From contig NC_044557.1 of assembly GCF_007565055.1 (NCBI RefSeq), positions 81,975,019 through 82,039,018 of the forward strand: a stretch of 64,000 nucleotides of DNA, given 5' to 3'. Origin of the DNA: Rhinopithecus roxellana (lineage: Eukaryota > Chordata > Mammalia > Primates > Cercopithecidae). Below are positions 32,471-44,370 of this stretch, in pieces. The notes below the pieces were generated by a model. That model worked only from the letters and a program-made list of their open reading frames with translations. It had not been told where the DNA came from and did no database searches. Position numbers and translations under genes: made by a program. Within the stretch, counting starts at the first letter, position 1; each line of letters begins with the position of its first letter.

Positions 32471-34479
32471 ATAACAAATGAAAACGAGTCCTTAAATCTT
32501 GACTCTCTTATTACTCCCTCTCCGTTTCCAATGTGAACACCCCTTCCTGGGTAAGCAGTAGTTTCTTGCCTCGTTTTCTAAGTGTGGAATTGGCCTGGCA
32601 AGATATAATAGACAGAATTGCACGCCAAGCCCAAAGAACTCTTGTTTTTTTGTTTGTTTGTTTTTGCCAACTATTTTCTGCCAAAATCTGGAAACAATCT
32701 TTTCATTAAAGAGCCTTAGTAGCTATTGGAATTGTAGCATTTATCTGGTCAGTAAACAATTTTGTTCCTGACTCACTTCCTCTCTGCCTAATAGTTTTCT
32801 GGCTGTGAAAGCTATTGTTAAATTACAAAGCACTATTGAAAGCAGGGGTAGAGTTTAGAGGCTGAAGAGGTGTATAGCCTCCTCTTTAAATTCTGTATTT
32901 TTGTTCTTCATCTGTTACTGATTTTTCATTCTGGAGTTGACCTTCATCTTTGCCAACTGTTTCATCATCATCTGTTTTACCCATCAGCTCTTCTGAATTT
33001 TTCCAGTGTCTTTAATGCTCCTTTTCCATTTTTGGCTCCTCTGGTACTCAGCCCCTCACTACTAGAGCTGCCCTTGCTTCTTTCATTTCCACTATGCTAA
33101 GATTGTCATAAACCAGAAGTACCCAGGCTTCAGAATCTCCTTTCCTTCTTCTCTTTAATTTTAAACGCTCTAGCCCACTTCTGCTGATCGTTGGACCTAC
33201 CAACCTCCAGAGTTCACAAGTTCTACATTAAATAATTTCCCTAAGTGCAGACCTCAAAAGGCAAAAATAGAAAATTATAAAAGATCAATGAAAAAAAAAA
33301 GACAAATATTACAGAAAAAATAGAAAAATATTAAAAAAGATCAGCTGTATCAACACATTTAATGGCAAATGGAATATTTCTGTGTGTGGTTTTAAAACAT
33401 ATGTACTTGATTTACTAGGGCATATCAATATGCCAAAGGATTCTTATTTAAAAAATCTGTGTTGATACCAAGAGGAAAAAAAATACGGTCATCTGTAAAA
33501 CTCAAACTATGCTAAAAATAACATTTAGATGAACTGCAATGGAAACTGATGGGATAACCAAATATATCAGCCTCACTGGAGGACTGGGGCATGCAACTGA
33601 AACAAACTTCCATTATCTGGCAGTATTTTTTTCAACTATGGGAAATTCAGTAATTTATGTTGATCAAAGATAGTAGTGATCAAGAGTCCTGTAGATTGCC
33701 AGGAAAAGCAGTTAATTACAAGCTCCCTAAACCATTCCCATGGCAAGATGTTCTGAACTCACCCATAGGATTCTGAAAGCCTCAGTTAGAACTGTGATGG
33801 AGGTGGGGAACAGAAACCCAGTAGTTCTTTTTGTAGGATGATACGAGAAAAATCAATGATTCCTGAACTTTCTTTCAAAATATCATGATGGCTGAAGCCA
33901 CACAGCTCCACTCAGACAGATGCCTGGAAACAGGATAATTTGTTGGCCCATCCTGAATGCTTGAGAAAGTTTTGAGTGCTTCTAGTGGACCATCTCCATA
34001 AAGTTTGGAGAACGGGGACAAGTGCCCAGTCTTAAAATAAGTTTAGGGTGAGCAGGGAATAAGAAATAAGTATAAGGAATAAAACGGCTTTAAGATTATT
34101 CAATAAAGAAATATTCAATAAAGAAATTATGTGGTGAAATAGTACAAAATCTACCGTCATAATATGTATATTATAAACAATCAATCCTTTAGGAGGGTTA
34201 GGAAGGAGACGGTTTAGCACTGGAGGGGAAGATGGTAAAAGCAAAGACTTCAGGGTGGAGATAGTATTTGATATGGATTTGGAGAGCTGGGAATTAAGTT
34301 GTGAGAAAGAACAAGGTAGGGAGGGCACACAGAGGGTGAGTAGGGGATCAGAAAGTTTAGAGCTGAAGCTCCATATTATGGAAATGTGGGGAATGGAGAG
34401 GAAAGCGAAGTGACATGTAATTGTGTATGGCAAACTAGCACCTGAAACTGTACATCATAGTGCTTTTAAAAAAAAGAGG
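32471..34479. other. Unassigned sequence, no gene seen
   Basis: AT-rich. A short tandem duplication of about 15 bp (TATTCAATAAAGAAA, twice) lies at about 34098-34127. The 133-codon minus-strand frame at 34032-34433 is Ser/Leu/Pro-rich from a purine-rich plus strand and has no family resemblance. Confidence 0.45.
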
Positions 34480-35798
34480 CTGAAGAGGGGCCAAGATGGT
34501 TGACCAGAAACAGCTGCAGTCAGAGGCTCCCATGGAGAAGAAGGAAACCGACAAGTGAATTCTGCACCAGCAACTGAGGTATCCAGGTTCTCTCACTGGG
34601 ACTGACTATGCAGTTGATGCAATCCACCGAGAGGAAAAGCAGGATGGTGCATTGGCCTACCTGGGAGTCACACAAGGCAAGGGGAGCTCCCATCCCCAGC
34701 CAAGGGAAGTGGTGAGTGATTGTGCTACCCCACCCAGGGAACCACAATTTTTCCAGGGATCTGTGCAACCCTTGGATCAGAAGATCCCCCTTGTGAGGCC
34801 ATGCCACCAGGGCCTTGGGTCCCAGGCACAGAGCTGTGCAGATTCTCAGTGGCAACATGACTGGAGACTGTCTAAGACTACCGAGTTCCCAGGGGGAACG
34901 GCAACCATCATCACTGCAGCTACATGCTCCCTAGGACAACTGAGCTCCTGGGGTGGGAGAGAGGCAGCAATCCTCACTGCTGCTGCCTAAGATGACTGAG
35001 CTTCTGGGGGAGGGTTGGCAGACATCACTGCAGCTTCAGTCTGCCATATTTGCCCTGCCAGTGTTGGGGAGACTGAATGGTTCGGACCCAGGAGTAATTC
35101 CCCACAGCACAGTGGCTATGGCAGATCATGGCCAGACTGCCTCTTTAGGCTGGACCCTGACCCATCCCTCCTCACTGGGTGGAGCCTCCCTATGGAAATT
35201 TCAGCAACTCTAGCCAGGGATTTAGACAGAACTCTGATCTTCCTGGGACTGAGCGCCTGTGGGGAGGAGCAGTCATGGTCTCCATGGATCAGCAGACTTA
35301 ACTTTTCCTCTGTGGGCTCTGAGGAATCCGGGCAGTCCAGACAAGTGGGATTCCCCCCAGTACAGCACACCCCCCAGTGCAGCACACCTCCTCTGCCAAG
35401 GGGCAGCCAGAGTCCTTTGTTAAATGGGTCCCAGATCCTGTGTCTCCCGACTGGGTGAGACTCCCCAGCAGGGGTCATAAGACACCTTATACAGGAATGT
35501 TCCTGCAGGCAGCAGGTCAGTGTCCCTCTGGGACAGAGATCCCAGAGGAAGGAGCAGACAGCTATCTTTGCTATTCTGCACCCTCCACTGGTGACACCTC
35601 CAGGTATGGGAAAGGCCCAGGCAAATGGGGTCTGGAGTAGACCCCCAGCAAACCACAGCAGCCCTACAGAAGTGGGACCTGACTGTTAAAAACAAACAAA
35701 TAGAATATAACAACAACAGCATCAACAAAACCATTTTCACGAAAACCCCATCCGAAGGTCAGCAGCCTCAAAGATTGAAGCTAGATAAACTCACAAGG
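34480..35798 (+). promoter_or_regulatory. Older L1 5' UTR with three tandem ~57-bp units
   Basis: The first 20 bases contain CCAAGATGG, the YY1-type site. Three successive units start at 34872, 34931 and 34987 (periods 59 and 56). Each opens CTARGACxACxGAG and carries CTGCAGCT or CTGCTGCT before the next. Frames of 86-147 codons over this GC-rich segment are shadows. Confidence 0.7.
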
Positions 35799-36840
35799 TG
35801 AGAAAGAATCAATAAAAAACTGCTGAAAACTCAAAAAGGCAGAGTGCCTATCCTCCTTCAAATGATCACAACACCTCTCCAGGAAGGGCACAGAACTAAG
35901 TGAAGGCTGAGATGGATGAATTGACAGAAGTAGGATTCCAAAGGTGGGTAATAACAAACTTCAGTAAGCTAAAGGAATATGTTCTAACTCACTGCAAAGA
36001 AGCTAAGAACCATGATAAAACAATACACAAGCTGTTAACCAGAATAACCAGTTTAGAGAGAAACATAAATGACCTGATGGAGCTGAAAAACACAGCACGA
36101 GAACTTCACAATGCAACCACAAGTATCAATAGTTGAATTGACCAAGCAGAGGAAAGGATTTCAGTGCTTGAAGACTATCTTGTTGAAATAAGACAGGCAG
36201 ACAACATTAGAGAAAAAAAATGAAAAGGAGTGAACAACACCTCTGAGGACTGTGGCATTATGCATAAAGACCAAACCTACAACTGATTTGGGCACCTGAA
36301 AGAGACAGGGAGAATGGAACCAAGCTGGAAAATGTACTTCAGGATATCATCCTGGAGAACTTTCCCAACCTAATAAGACAGGCCAAGATTCAAATTCAGG
36401 AAATCCAGAGAATGCCAGTAACATATTCCATGAGAAGAACAACCCCAAGACACATAATCATCAGATTCTCGAAGGTCAAAATGAAGAAAAAAAATGTTAA
36501 GGGCAGCCAGAGGAAAAGACCATGCCACCTACAAAGGGAATCCCATAAGACTAACAACAGACCTCTCAGCAGAAACTCTACAAGCTAGAAGAGATTGGGG
36601 GCCAATATTCAACATTCTTAAAGAAAAGGATTTCCAAATCAGAATTTTGTAGCTGGCCAAACTAAGGCTCAAAAGTGAAGGAGAAAAAAAACCCTTTTCA
36701 GACAAGCAAATGCTGAGGGAGTTTATCACCACCAGGTCTGCCTTGCAAGAGCTCCTGAAGGAAACACTAAATATGGAAAGGAAAAACCATTACCAGCCAA
36801 TGCAAAAACACATTGAAGTACAAAGACCAATGATACTTTG
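35799..36840 (+). pseudogene. Older L1 ORF1p, broken
   Basis: The ATG expected near 35799 reads GTG, and in-frame TAA codons occur in the N-terminal segment (codon 6 and the position just before the coiled coil). A 78-codon frame (35900-36136) covers the start of the coiled coil and ends at TGA after Ile-Asn-Ser, where related elements have CGA (Arg), a CpG transition. Further decay includes a run of A near 36220 and a frameshift near 36488. The conserved RRM and C-terminal text continues to about 36838. The protein would have been the L1 RNA chaperone. Confidence 0.85.
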
Positions 36841-36886
36841 AAGCAACTACATCAACAAGTCTGCAAAATAACCAGCTAGCATCATG

Positions 36887-39382
36887 ATGACAGGATCAAA
36901 TTCACACATAACAATATTAACCTTAAATATAAATGTGCTAAATGCCCCAATTAAAAGTCTCAGAATGACAAGCTGGATAAAGAGTCAAGATCCATGTATT
37001 CAAGAGACCAATCTCACATGTAAAGACACACCCAAACTCAAAATAAAAGGATAGAAAAAAATTTACCAAGGAAATGGAAAACAAAAAAAAGCAGAGGTTG
37101 CAATCCTAGTCTTTGACAAAACGGACTTTAAACCAATAAAGATCAAAAAAGACAAAGAAGGGCATTACCTAATGGTAAAGAGGTAAATTCAAGAAGAAGA
37201 GCTAACTATCCTAAATATATATGTTCCCAATATAAGAGCACCCAGATTCATAAAACAAGTTCTTAGATGCCTGCAAAGCGACTTAGAGTCCTACACAATA
37301 ATAGTGGGAGACTTTAACACCCCACTGTCAATATTAAACAGATCAGCGAGACAGAAAATTAACAAAGATATGCTGTACTTGAACTCAGATCTGGGTCAAG
37401 TGAACCTGATAGATATCTACATAACTCTCCACCCCAGAACAACAGAATATATATTCTTCTCAGCACTACATAGCACTTACTCTAAAACTGATAACATATT
37501 TAGAAATAAATCACTCCTCAGCAAATGCAAAAGAACTGAAATCACAACAGTCTCTCAGACCACAGTACAATTGAATTAGAACTCAAGATAAAGAAGCTCA
37601 CTCAAAACCACACAACTACATGAAAATTGAGCAACCTGCTCCTGAATGACTTCTGGGTAAATAATGAAATTAAGGCAGAAATCAAGGAGTTCTTTGAAAC
37701 CAATAGGAAAAAAAAAGAGACAACCAACAGAATCTCTGTGATACAGCTAAAGCTGTGTTAAGAGGGTAATTTATAGCACTAAATGCCCACATCAAAAAGC
37801 TAGAAAGGTCTCAAATTGACACCCTAACATCACAGCTAAAAGAACGAGAGAACCAAAAGCAAACAAAGCCCAAAGCTAGCAGAAGACAAGAAATAACCAA
37901 GATCAGAGTGGAATGGAAGGAGACAGAGACAGAAAAAAAATCTAAAAAAAAAAAAAACAGAATGAATCCAAGAGCTGGTTTTTTGAAAAAATAAAACAGA
38001 CCACTAGCTAGACTAATAAAGAAGAAAAGAGAGAAGAAGAATCAAATAGACACAATAAAAAATGATAAAGGGGATATCACCACTTACCCGCAGAGAAATA
38101 CAACCATCAGAGAATACTATAAACACCTCTGTGCAAACAAACTAGAAAATCTAGAAGAAATGGATAAATTTCTGGACACATACACCCTCCCAAGACTAAA
38201 TCAGGAAGACGTTGAATCCCTGAATAGACCAATAACAAGTTCTGAAATTGAAGCACTAATTAATACCCTACCAACCCAAAAAAGCCCAGGACCACATGGA
38301 TTCACAGCCAAATTCTACCAGAGGTACAAAGAGAAGCTGGTACCATTTCTTCTGAAAGTCTTCCAAACAATTGAAAGAGAGAAACTTCTCCCTAACTCAT
38401 TTTAGGAGTCCAACATCATCCTGATACCAAAATCTGGCAGAGATACAACAACAACAACAACAAACTTCAGGCCAATATCCCTGATGAACATTGAAGCAAA
38501 AATCCTCAATAAAATACTGGAAAATGGAATCCAGCAGCACATCAAAAAGCTTATCCACTACAATCAAGCTGGCTTCATCCCTGGGATACAAGACTGGTTC
38601 AACAAACACAAATGAATAAATGTAACTTATCATGTAAACAGAACTAAAGACAAAAACCACATGATTATCTCTATAGACACAGAAAAGGCCTATAATAAAA
38701 TTCAACATCCCTTCATGTTAAAAACACGCAACAAACTAGATATTGATGGAACATATTTTAAAATAATAAGAGCCATTTATGACAAATGCATAGCCAATAT
38801 TACACCGAATGGGCAAAAGCTGGAAGCATTCCCCTTAAGAACCAGCACAGGACAAGGATGCCCTCTATCACTACTCCTATTCAACATAGTTTTGGAAGTT
38901 CTGGCCAGGGCAATCAGGCAAGAGAAAGAAATAAAGCGTATTCAAATAGGGAGACATGAGGTCAAACTGTCTCTGTTTGCAGATTCATGATCCTACATCT
39001 AGAAAACCTTATCGTCTCATCCCCAAAGCTTCTTAAGCTGATAAGCAACTTTAGCAAAGTCTCAGGATAAAAAATCAATGTGCAAAAATCACAAGCATTC
39101 CTATACATCAACAATAGACAAGCAGAGAGCCAAATCATGAATGAATTTTCATTCACAATTGCCATAAAGAGAATAAAATACCTAGGAATACAGCTAACAA
39201 GAGAAGTAAAAGATCTCTACAAGAAAAACTATAAACCACTGCTCAAAGAAATCAGAGGTGACACAACAAATGGAAAAACATTCCATGCTCATTGATAGAA
39301 AGTATACATATCATTAAAATGGCCATACTGTCAAAATAATTTATAGATTCAATTCTATTCCCATTAAACTACCATTGACATT
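36887..39382 (+). pseudogene. Older L1 ORF2p, 5' part (endonuclease, RT), broken
   Basis: The ATG at 36887 begins the conserved Met-Thr-Gly-Ser-Asn-Ser-His-Ile-Thr start. The endonuclease region keeps the Gly-Asp-Phe-Asn motif (37304 frame) but is split by stops. The RT region survives as frames at 38160-38405 and 38661-38990. At 38974-38990 the catalytic Phe-Ala-Asp-Asp has become Phe-Ala-Asp-Ser-stop through a one-base deletion plus substitution. A (CAA)5 run lies in the RT region at about 38446-38463. The ORF is interrupted at 39382 by the provirus. Confidence 0.88.
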
Positions 39383-39480
39383 TGTATTAGTTTATTTTCA
39401 CAATGTTGATAAAGACATGGGAATTGTGGGAGTTACAATTCAAGATGAGATTTGGGTGGGGACACGGCCAAACCATATCA
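39383..39480 (-). repeat. MaLR 3' LTR (left), internally deleted
   Basis: Only 98 bp. Both termini are present (TGTATTAGTTTATTTTCAC and GCCAAACCATATCA) but the middle ~260 bp is missing. The break lies after AAAGACAT, joining to GGGAATTGTGGGAG. The partner LTR keeps the missing segment. Confidence 0.88.
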
Positions 39481-41047
39481 TTTAGCTTCCGGCCCCTCCC
39501 AACTCTCATATCCTCACATTTCCAAACCAATCATGACTTCTCAACAGTCCCCCAAGGTCTTAACTCATTTCAGCATTAACTCAAAAGTTTACAGTCCAAA
39601 CTCTTATCTGAGACAAGGCAAGTCCCTTCTGCCTATAAGCCTGTAAAATCAAAAGCAAGTTGGTTACTTCCTAGATAAAACAGGGACACAGACATTGGGT
39701 AAATACAGCCATTCCAAGTGGGAGAATTGGCCAAAACAAGGGGTTACAGGCCCCATGTAAGTCTGAAACCCAGCAGGGCAGTCAAATCTTAAAGTTCCCA
39801 AATGATCTCCTTTGATTCCATGTCTTACATCTGAATCATGCTGATCCAAGAGGTGGGTTCCCATGGTGTTTGGCAGCTCTGTCACTGTGGTTTTTCAGGA
39901 TATAGCCTCCTCCCTGGCTGCTTTCATGGGTTGGTGCTGTCTGTGGCTTTTCCAGGTGCACAGTGCAAATTGTCAGTGGATCTACCATTCTGGGGTCCGG
40001 AGGACAGTGGCCCTCTTCTCACAGCTCCACTAGGTAGTGTTCCAGTAGGGACTCTGTGTGGGGGCTCCAACCCCACATTTTCCTTCTATACTGCCCTACC
40101 AGAGGTTCCCCATGAGGGCCCTGCCCCTGCAGCAAAAACTTCTTCCTGGACTTCTAGTCATTCCCATACATCCTCTTAAATCTAGGCAGAGGTTCCTAAA
40201 CCTCAATTCTTGACTTCAGTGTACTTGCAGACTCAACTCTATGTGGAAGCTGCCAAGGCTTGGGGCTTGCACCCTCTGAAGCCACGGGCTGAGCTCTATG
40301 TTGGTGTCCTTCAGTCATGGGCAGAGTGGCTGGGATTCAGGGCACCAAGTCTCTAGGCTGCAAACAGCATGGGGACCCTGGTCCTGACCCCCAAATTATG
40401 TTTTCCTCCTATGTCTCCTGGCCTGTGATGGGAGGGACTGCTGTGAAGACCTCTGACATGTCCTGGAGACATTTTTCCCATTGTCTTAGGGATTAACATG
40501 TGAATCTTCATTACTTATGCAAATATCTGCAGCTGGTTTGAATTTCTCCTCAGAAAATTGGATTGTCTTTTCTGTCACATTGTCAGGCTGCAAATTTTCT
40601 GAACTTTTATGCTCTGCTTCCATTATAAAACTAAATGCCTTTAACAGCACTCAAGTCACATCTTGAATGTTTAACTGCTTAAAAATTTCTTCTGCCAGAT
40701 ACCCCAAATCATCTCTCTCAAGTTCAAGTTTCCATAAATTTCTAGGGCAGAGCAAAATGCTGCTGGTCTCTTTGCTAAAACATAGCAAGAGACATCTTTG
40801 ATCCAGTTCCCAACAAGTTCTTCATTTCCATCTGAGACCACTTTGGCCTGGATTTTATATCATTATCAGCATTTTGGTGAAAGCCATTCAACAAGTCTCT
40901 AGGGAGTTCCAAACATTTCCATATTTTCCTGTCTTCCTCTGAGACTTCCAAATTGTTGCGATCTCTTCCTGTTACTCAGTTCCAAAGTTGCTTCCACAGT
41001 TTTGGGTATCTTTTCAGCTATGTCCCACTCTACTAGTACCAATTTAC
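39481..41047 (-). other. MaLR internal region
   Basis: No pol homology was recognised. The primer-binding side (next to the right LTR, minus-strand TAAATTGGTACTAGTAGAGTGGGA) has the known THE1 interior start. Frames up to 113 codons (39838-40179) have no identified product. Confidence 0.75.
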
Positions 41048-41404
41048 TGTATTTGTTTGTTTTCATGCTGCTAAAAATTACATACCCAAGGCTGGGCAAG
41101 TTACAAAAGAAAGAGATTTATTGGACTCACAGTTCTACGTGGCTGGGGAGGCCTCACAGTCATGGTTGAAGGTGAAAGGCATGTCTCATATGGTGGCAGA
41201 CAAAAGGAGAGCTTGTGCAGGGAAATTCCCATTTTTAAAACCATCAGATCTCATGAGACTTATTCACTATCACAAAAACCGTGCAGGAAAGACCTGTCCC
41301 CATAATTCAATCACCTCCCACCAGGTTCCTCCCACAACACGTGGGAATTGTGAGAGTTACAATTCAAGATGAGATTTGGGTTGGGACAGAGCCAAACCAT
41401 ATCA
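41048..41404 (-). repeat. MaLR 5' LTR (right), full length
   Basis: 357 bp from TGTATTTGTTTGTTTTCATGC to GAGCCAAACCATATCA, carrying the same order of landmarks as the solo LTR at 28830. In the sense orientation it would have carried the promoter. Confidence 0.9.
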
Positions 41405-41409
41405 ACATT

Positions 41410-42671
41410 CTTCACAAAATTAGAAAAAAATCTACTTTAAAATTCATATAGAAGAAAAAAGGAGCCCATATAGCCAAAATTATCCTAAACAAAAAGAACA
41501 AAGGTGGAGGTATCATGCAACCTGACTTCAAGCCATACTACAAGGCTACCATAACTAAAACAGCATGGTACTGATATAAAAACAGACACACAGACCAATG
41601 GAACAGAATAGAGACCTAAGAAATAAGACTGTACATCAACAACCATCTGGTCTTCGACAAACCTGACAAAAACAAGCAGCGAGAAAGGATTCCCTATTTA
41701 ATAAATAGTGTTTGGAAAACTGGCTAGCCATATGCAGAAAACTGAAACTGGACCCCTTCCTTATACCTTATACAAAAATTAACTCAAGATGGATTAAAGA
41801 CTTAAATGTAAAACCCAAAACTATACAAACCCTGGAAGAAAATCTAGGCATAGGCAAAGATTTCATGACGAAAACATCAAAAGCAATGGCAACAAAAGCA
41901 AAAATTGACAAATGGGATCTAATTAAACTAAGGAGCTTCTGCACAGCAAAAGAAACTATCATCAAAGTAAACAGACAACCTATAGAATGAGTAAAAATTT
42001 TTGCAATCCATCCATCTGACAAAGTTCTAATATCCAGAATCTACAAGAAACTTAAACAAATTTACAAGAAAAAACAAACAACACCATTAAAAAGTAGGCA
42101 AAGGATATGAACAAACATTTTCAAAAGAAGACATTTATATGGCCAACAAACATATGAAAAACAGTCTAACATCACTAATCGTTAGAGAAATGTAAATCAA
42201 CACCACAATGAGATACCATCTCACATCAGTCAGAATGGCGACTATTAAAAATTCAAGACAAAACAGATGCTGGCAAGGCTGTGGAGTAAAAGAAATGCTT
42301 TACACTGCTGGTGGGAATGTAAATTCGTTCAATCATTGTGGAAGATAGTATGGCAATTCATCAAAGACCTAGGACCAGAAATACCATTTGACTGAGCAAT
42401 TCCATTACTGGGTATATACCCAAAGAAATATAAATCATTCTATTATAAAGATGCATGCAAACAAATGTTCATTGCATCACTATTTACAATAGCAAAGATA
42501 TAGAACCAACCCAAATACCTTTACACCATGGAATACTATGCAGTCATAAAAAGGAACATAGTCACATCCTTCACAGGGACATGGATGAAGCTGAAAGCCA
42601 TTATCCTCAGCAAACTAACACAGGAACAGAAAACCAACTACCAAATGTTCTCACTTATAAGTGGGAGCTGA
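41410..42671 (+). pseudogene. Older L1 ORF2p, 3' part, broken
   Basis: Resumes ORF2 after the provirus. A 92-codon frame (41712-41990) keeps the conserved Trp-Leu-Ala-Ile-Cys-Arg-Lys-Leu-Lys-Leu-Asp segment. The cysteine-rich region near 42270-42350 is degraded. The stop is expected at 42669-42671, followed by a 3' UTR to about 42890. Confidence 0.85.
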
Positions 42672-42924
42672 ACAATTATGTCATATGTTTCACATGACAC
42701 AGGGAGGGGAACAACACACACTGGGGCCTGTTGGAGGTGGGGATGTGGGGGAGAACATCAGGATAAACAGCCAATGCATACTGGGCTTAATACCTAGGTG
42801 ATGGGTTGATAGGTGCAGCAAACCACCATGGCACACGTTTACCTATGAAACAAACCTGCACATCCTACACATGTATCCCAGAACTTAAAATTAAATTAAA
42901 ACAAAACAAAACAAAACAAAAAAC

Positions 42925-43170
42925 AGAGGTCATGCTGAGAGTTTGCTGTATATCTGGCACAGTGGTAGGCATTGCGAATTAAAAGAAATATGAGACTCAG
43001 TCTTGCTCCCAAAGATCTCATAGTATAACAAAATACACTAAATTATAAATAAGCAAATGGAATGTGATCGATGTTAAAGTACTGTTGTTAGAATACAAGG
43101 TTATACGCTGACATGTATGACTAACTAAGGATGTCTCTCTCAGGGAAAGGGAGCAGGCCCCTATACTACA
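42925..43170 (-). repeat. L2 fragment, reverse orientation
   Basis: Reversed L2 text: 'TATATCTGGCACAGTGGTAGGCATTGCGAATTAAAAGAAATATGAGAC', 'CTTGCTCCCAAAGATCTCATAGTATAAC', 'ATAAATAAGCAAATGGAATGTG'. Confidence 0.65.
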
Positions 43171-43339
43171 TATATCGAGTAAAAATCAACATAATTTTTT
43201 GGAAAACAGCAATTTGATAATAGAAGGTTTCTTAACACGCTTTGATTCAGTACTTACACTGTTACTATTTTTTTCACTGGAAAGTGTTAGAGATGTGGAC
43301 AAAGAATTCTGTATTAGAAGAATTTCTCATGATTGTACG

Positions 43340-43575
43340 TATACTAATTAGCACAGATTCCTGCGCCAAGTCTTCTGAGTGAGAATTCTGGCTTTATCAC
43401 TTAACAGCCATGAACTTGGATGAGGGACCCAATCTCTACAGTAAGCTTGTTCATCTGAAAAACGGGTATAATCAAAGCACCATCTCCAAAGGATTGTTAT
43501 GGATATTTACCTGCCACTAAAGATAAAGGACTCAGCAGAATGCTTGGCTCATAGTAAATACTCAATAATTTTTAG
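43340..43575 (+). repeat. MIR SINE
   Basis: Sense MIR: 'GAATTCTGGCTTTATCACTTAACAGCCATGAACTTGGATGAGGGACCC', 'AGTAAGCTTGTTCATCTGAAAAACGGGTATAATC', ending 'AGAATGCTTGGCTCATAGTAAATACTCAATAA'. Confidence 0.85.
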
Positions 43576-43955
43576 CCCATTTATTTGTAATAGTGAAAAA
43601 CTGGAAATACCTAAATGTTCCATTATAGGTGATTGGAGAAATTATGAAACGGCTCAAATAATAGAATATTATGTAGCCATTAACAAGCCTTTTTGTGGAC
43701 CATTAAATGAAGAAAATTGTGATATTAATTATAAAAAGCAAAATATAAAACTGCATTTTCTGATTCTTCTGGATTATCCTATAAATAAGCAAATAAACAG
43801 AGATGAATAACTTGAGGGGGGAAATGAAAAAACTGAATACCCTTAGAAGTTATCTCTGAGTGCTGGAATTAGAAATCATTTTTATTTTCTTTTTGTATTT
43901 TCCAAAGAGTCTATAATGAACAAATATTACATTTATTTTGAAGAAAATAAATTAT
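43576..43955 (+). repeat. L1M-type 3' end fragment
   Basis: Old L1 3'-end text: 'TAGTGAAAAACTGGAAATACCTAAATGTTCCATTATAGGTGATTGGAGAAATTATG', 'ATAGAATATTATGTAGCCATTAA'. It ends in an A-rich tail near 43955. A 103-codon frame spans the MIR/L1M junction and is not a gene. Confidence 0.75.
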
Positions 43956-44089
43956 TTAAAATAGTGCATTTTTCAAAATGCCAAGTTATTGGCCAGATTC
44001 TGGTACTGCTGACAAAATAACATCTCAGCTTTTTGCAAACATTCCATGTATAAGGCTTTATACTTCCTTAGTGCCTTTTCCACCCAATA

Positions 44090-44370
44090 GTTGCTCACTC
44101 ACACAATGAGACCCAGGATTACGTTAGCTTCTCAGTACTATGGTAGATGTGCAGAAGAGAGGGCAAGTGAAGGTCATGGCCTTTATCTTTTGAGCATCTG
44201 GGAGAAAAGAGGTGTGAATTATTTATACAGCAATATAAGGTAAGTACCACAGGAATGAAGAGAAAAGAGGGCACTATGGACAGGAATAGTTGGGGCAGGC
44301 TTCAGGGAAAGGAAGGAATTGAACTGGGTCCTGGGGATGGGTAGAGTACATGAGGCAGGAGATGCCAGAT
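44090..44370 (-). repeat. Possible L2 fragment, reverse orientation
   Basis: The segments 'GCACTATGGACAGGAATAGTTGGGGCAGGCTTCAGGGAAAGGAAGGAATTGAACTGGGTCCTGGGG' resemble reversed L2. The match is weak. Confidence 0.4.

Larger units (their letters stand above)
39383..41404 (-). mobile_element. MaLR (THE1/MST-type) provirus, antisense, inside the L1 ORF2
   Basis: 2022 bp between exact 5-bp TSDs, with an LTR at both ends and about 1567 bp of interior, close to the known ~1.6-kb THE1 interior. It is a nonautonomous relative of ERV-L. The interior has no reverse transcriptase, and its gag-like region is too decayed to read. Transcription orientation is right to left. It is younger than the L1 it splits. 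Confidence 0.92.
39378..41409. repeat. MaLR provirus target-site duplication pair
   Basis: ACATT at 39378-39382 and 41405-41409 directly abut the LTR ends, the 5-bp duplication expected of a retroviral integrase of the ERVL-MaLR group. Confidence 0.9.
34480..42922 (+). mobile_element. Near full-length older L1 (L1PA8-L1PB range), interrupted by a MaLR provirus
   Basis: About 6.4 kb once the 2.0-kb provirus is removed, so it is essentially full length. It begins GAAGAGGGGCCAAGATGG (the L1 5' end) and ends with a 3' UTR and a (AAAAC)n tail at about 42900-42920. The probable TSD is an imperfect ~12 bp AAAAAAxAGAGG at each side. ORF1 has an upstream N-terminal extension typical of older primate L1, and the 3' UTR reads like L1PA8-16. 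Both ORFs are heavily broken. The element predates the MaLR inside it, so it is clearly older than the L1 at 14.6-20.8 kb. Confidence 0.92.

Noticed and set aside
34032..34433. 133-codon minus-strand frame, Ser/Leu/Pro-rich
   Set aside because: Composition mirrors a purine-rich plus strand. No domain, no start context, no neighbours.
34652..35740. Several overlapping 86-147 codon frames on both strands
   Set aside because: They lie in the 5' UTR of the older L1, which is GC-rich and low in stops. None resembles a protein.
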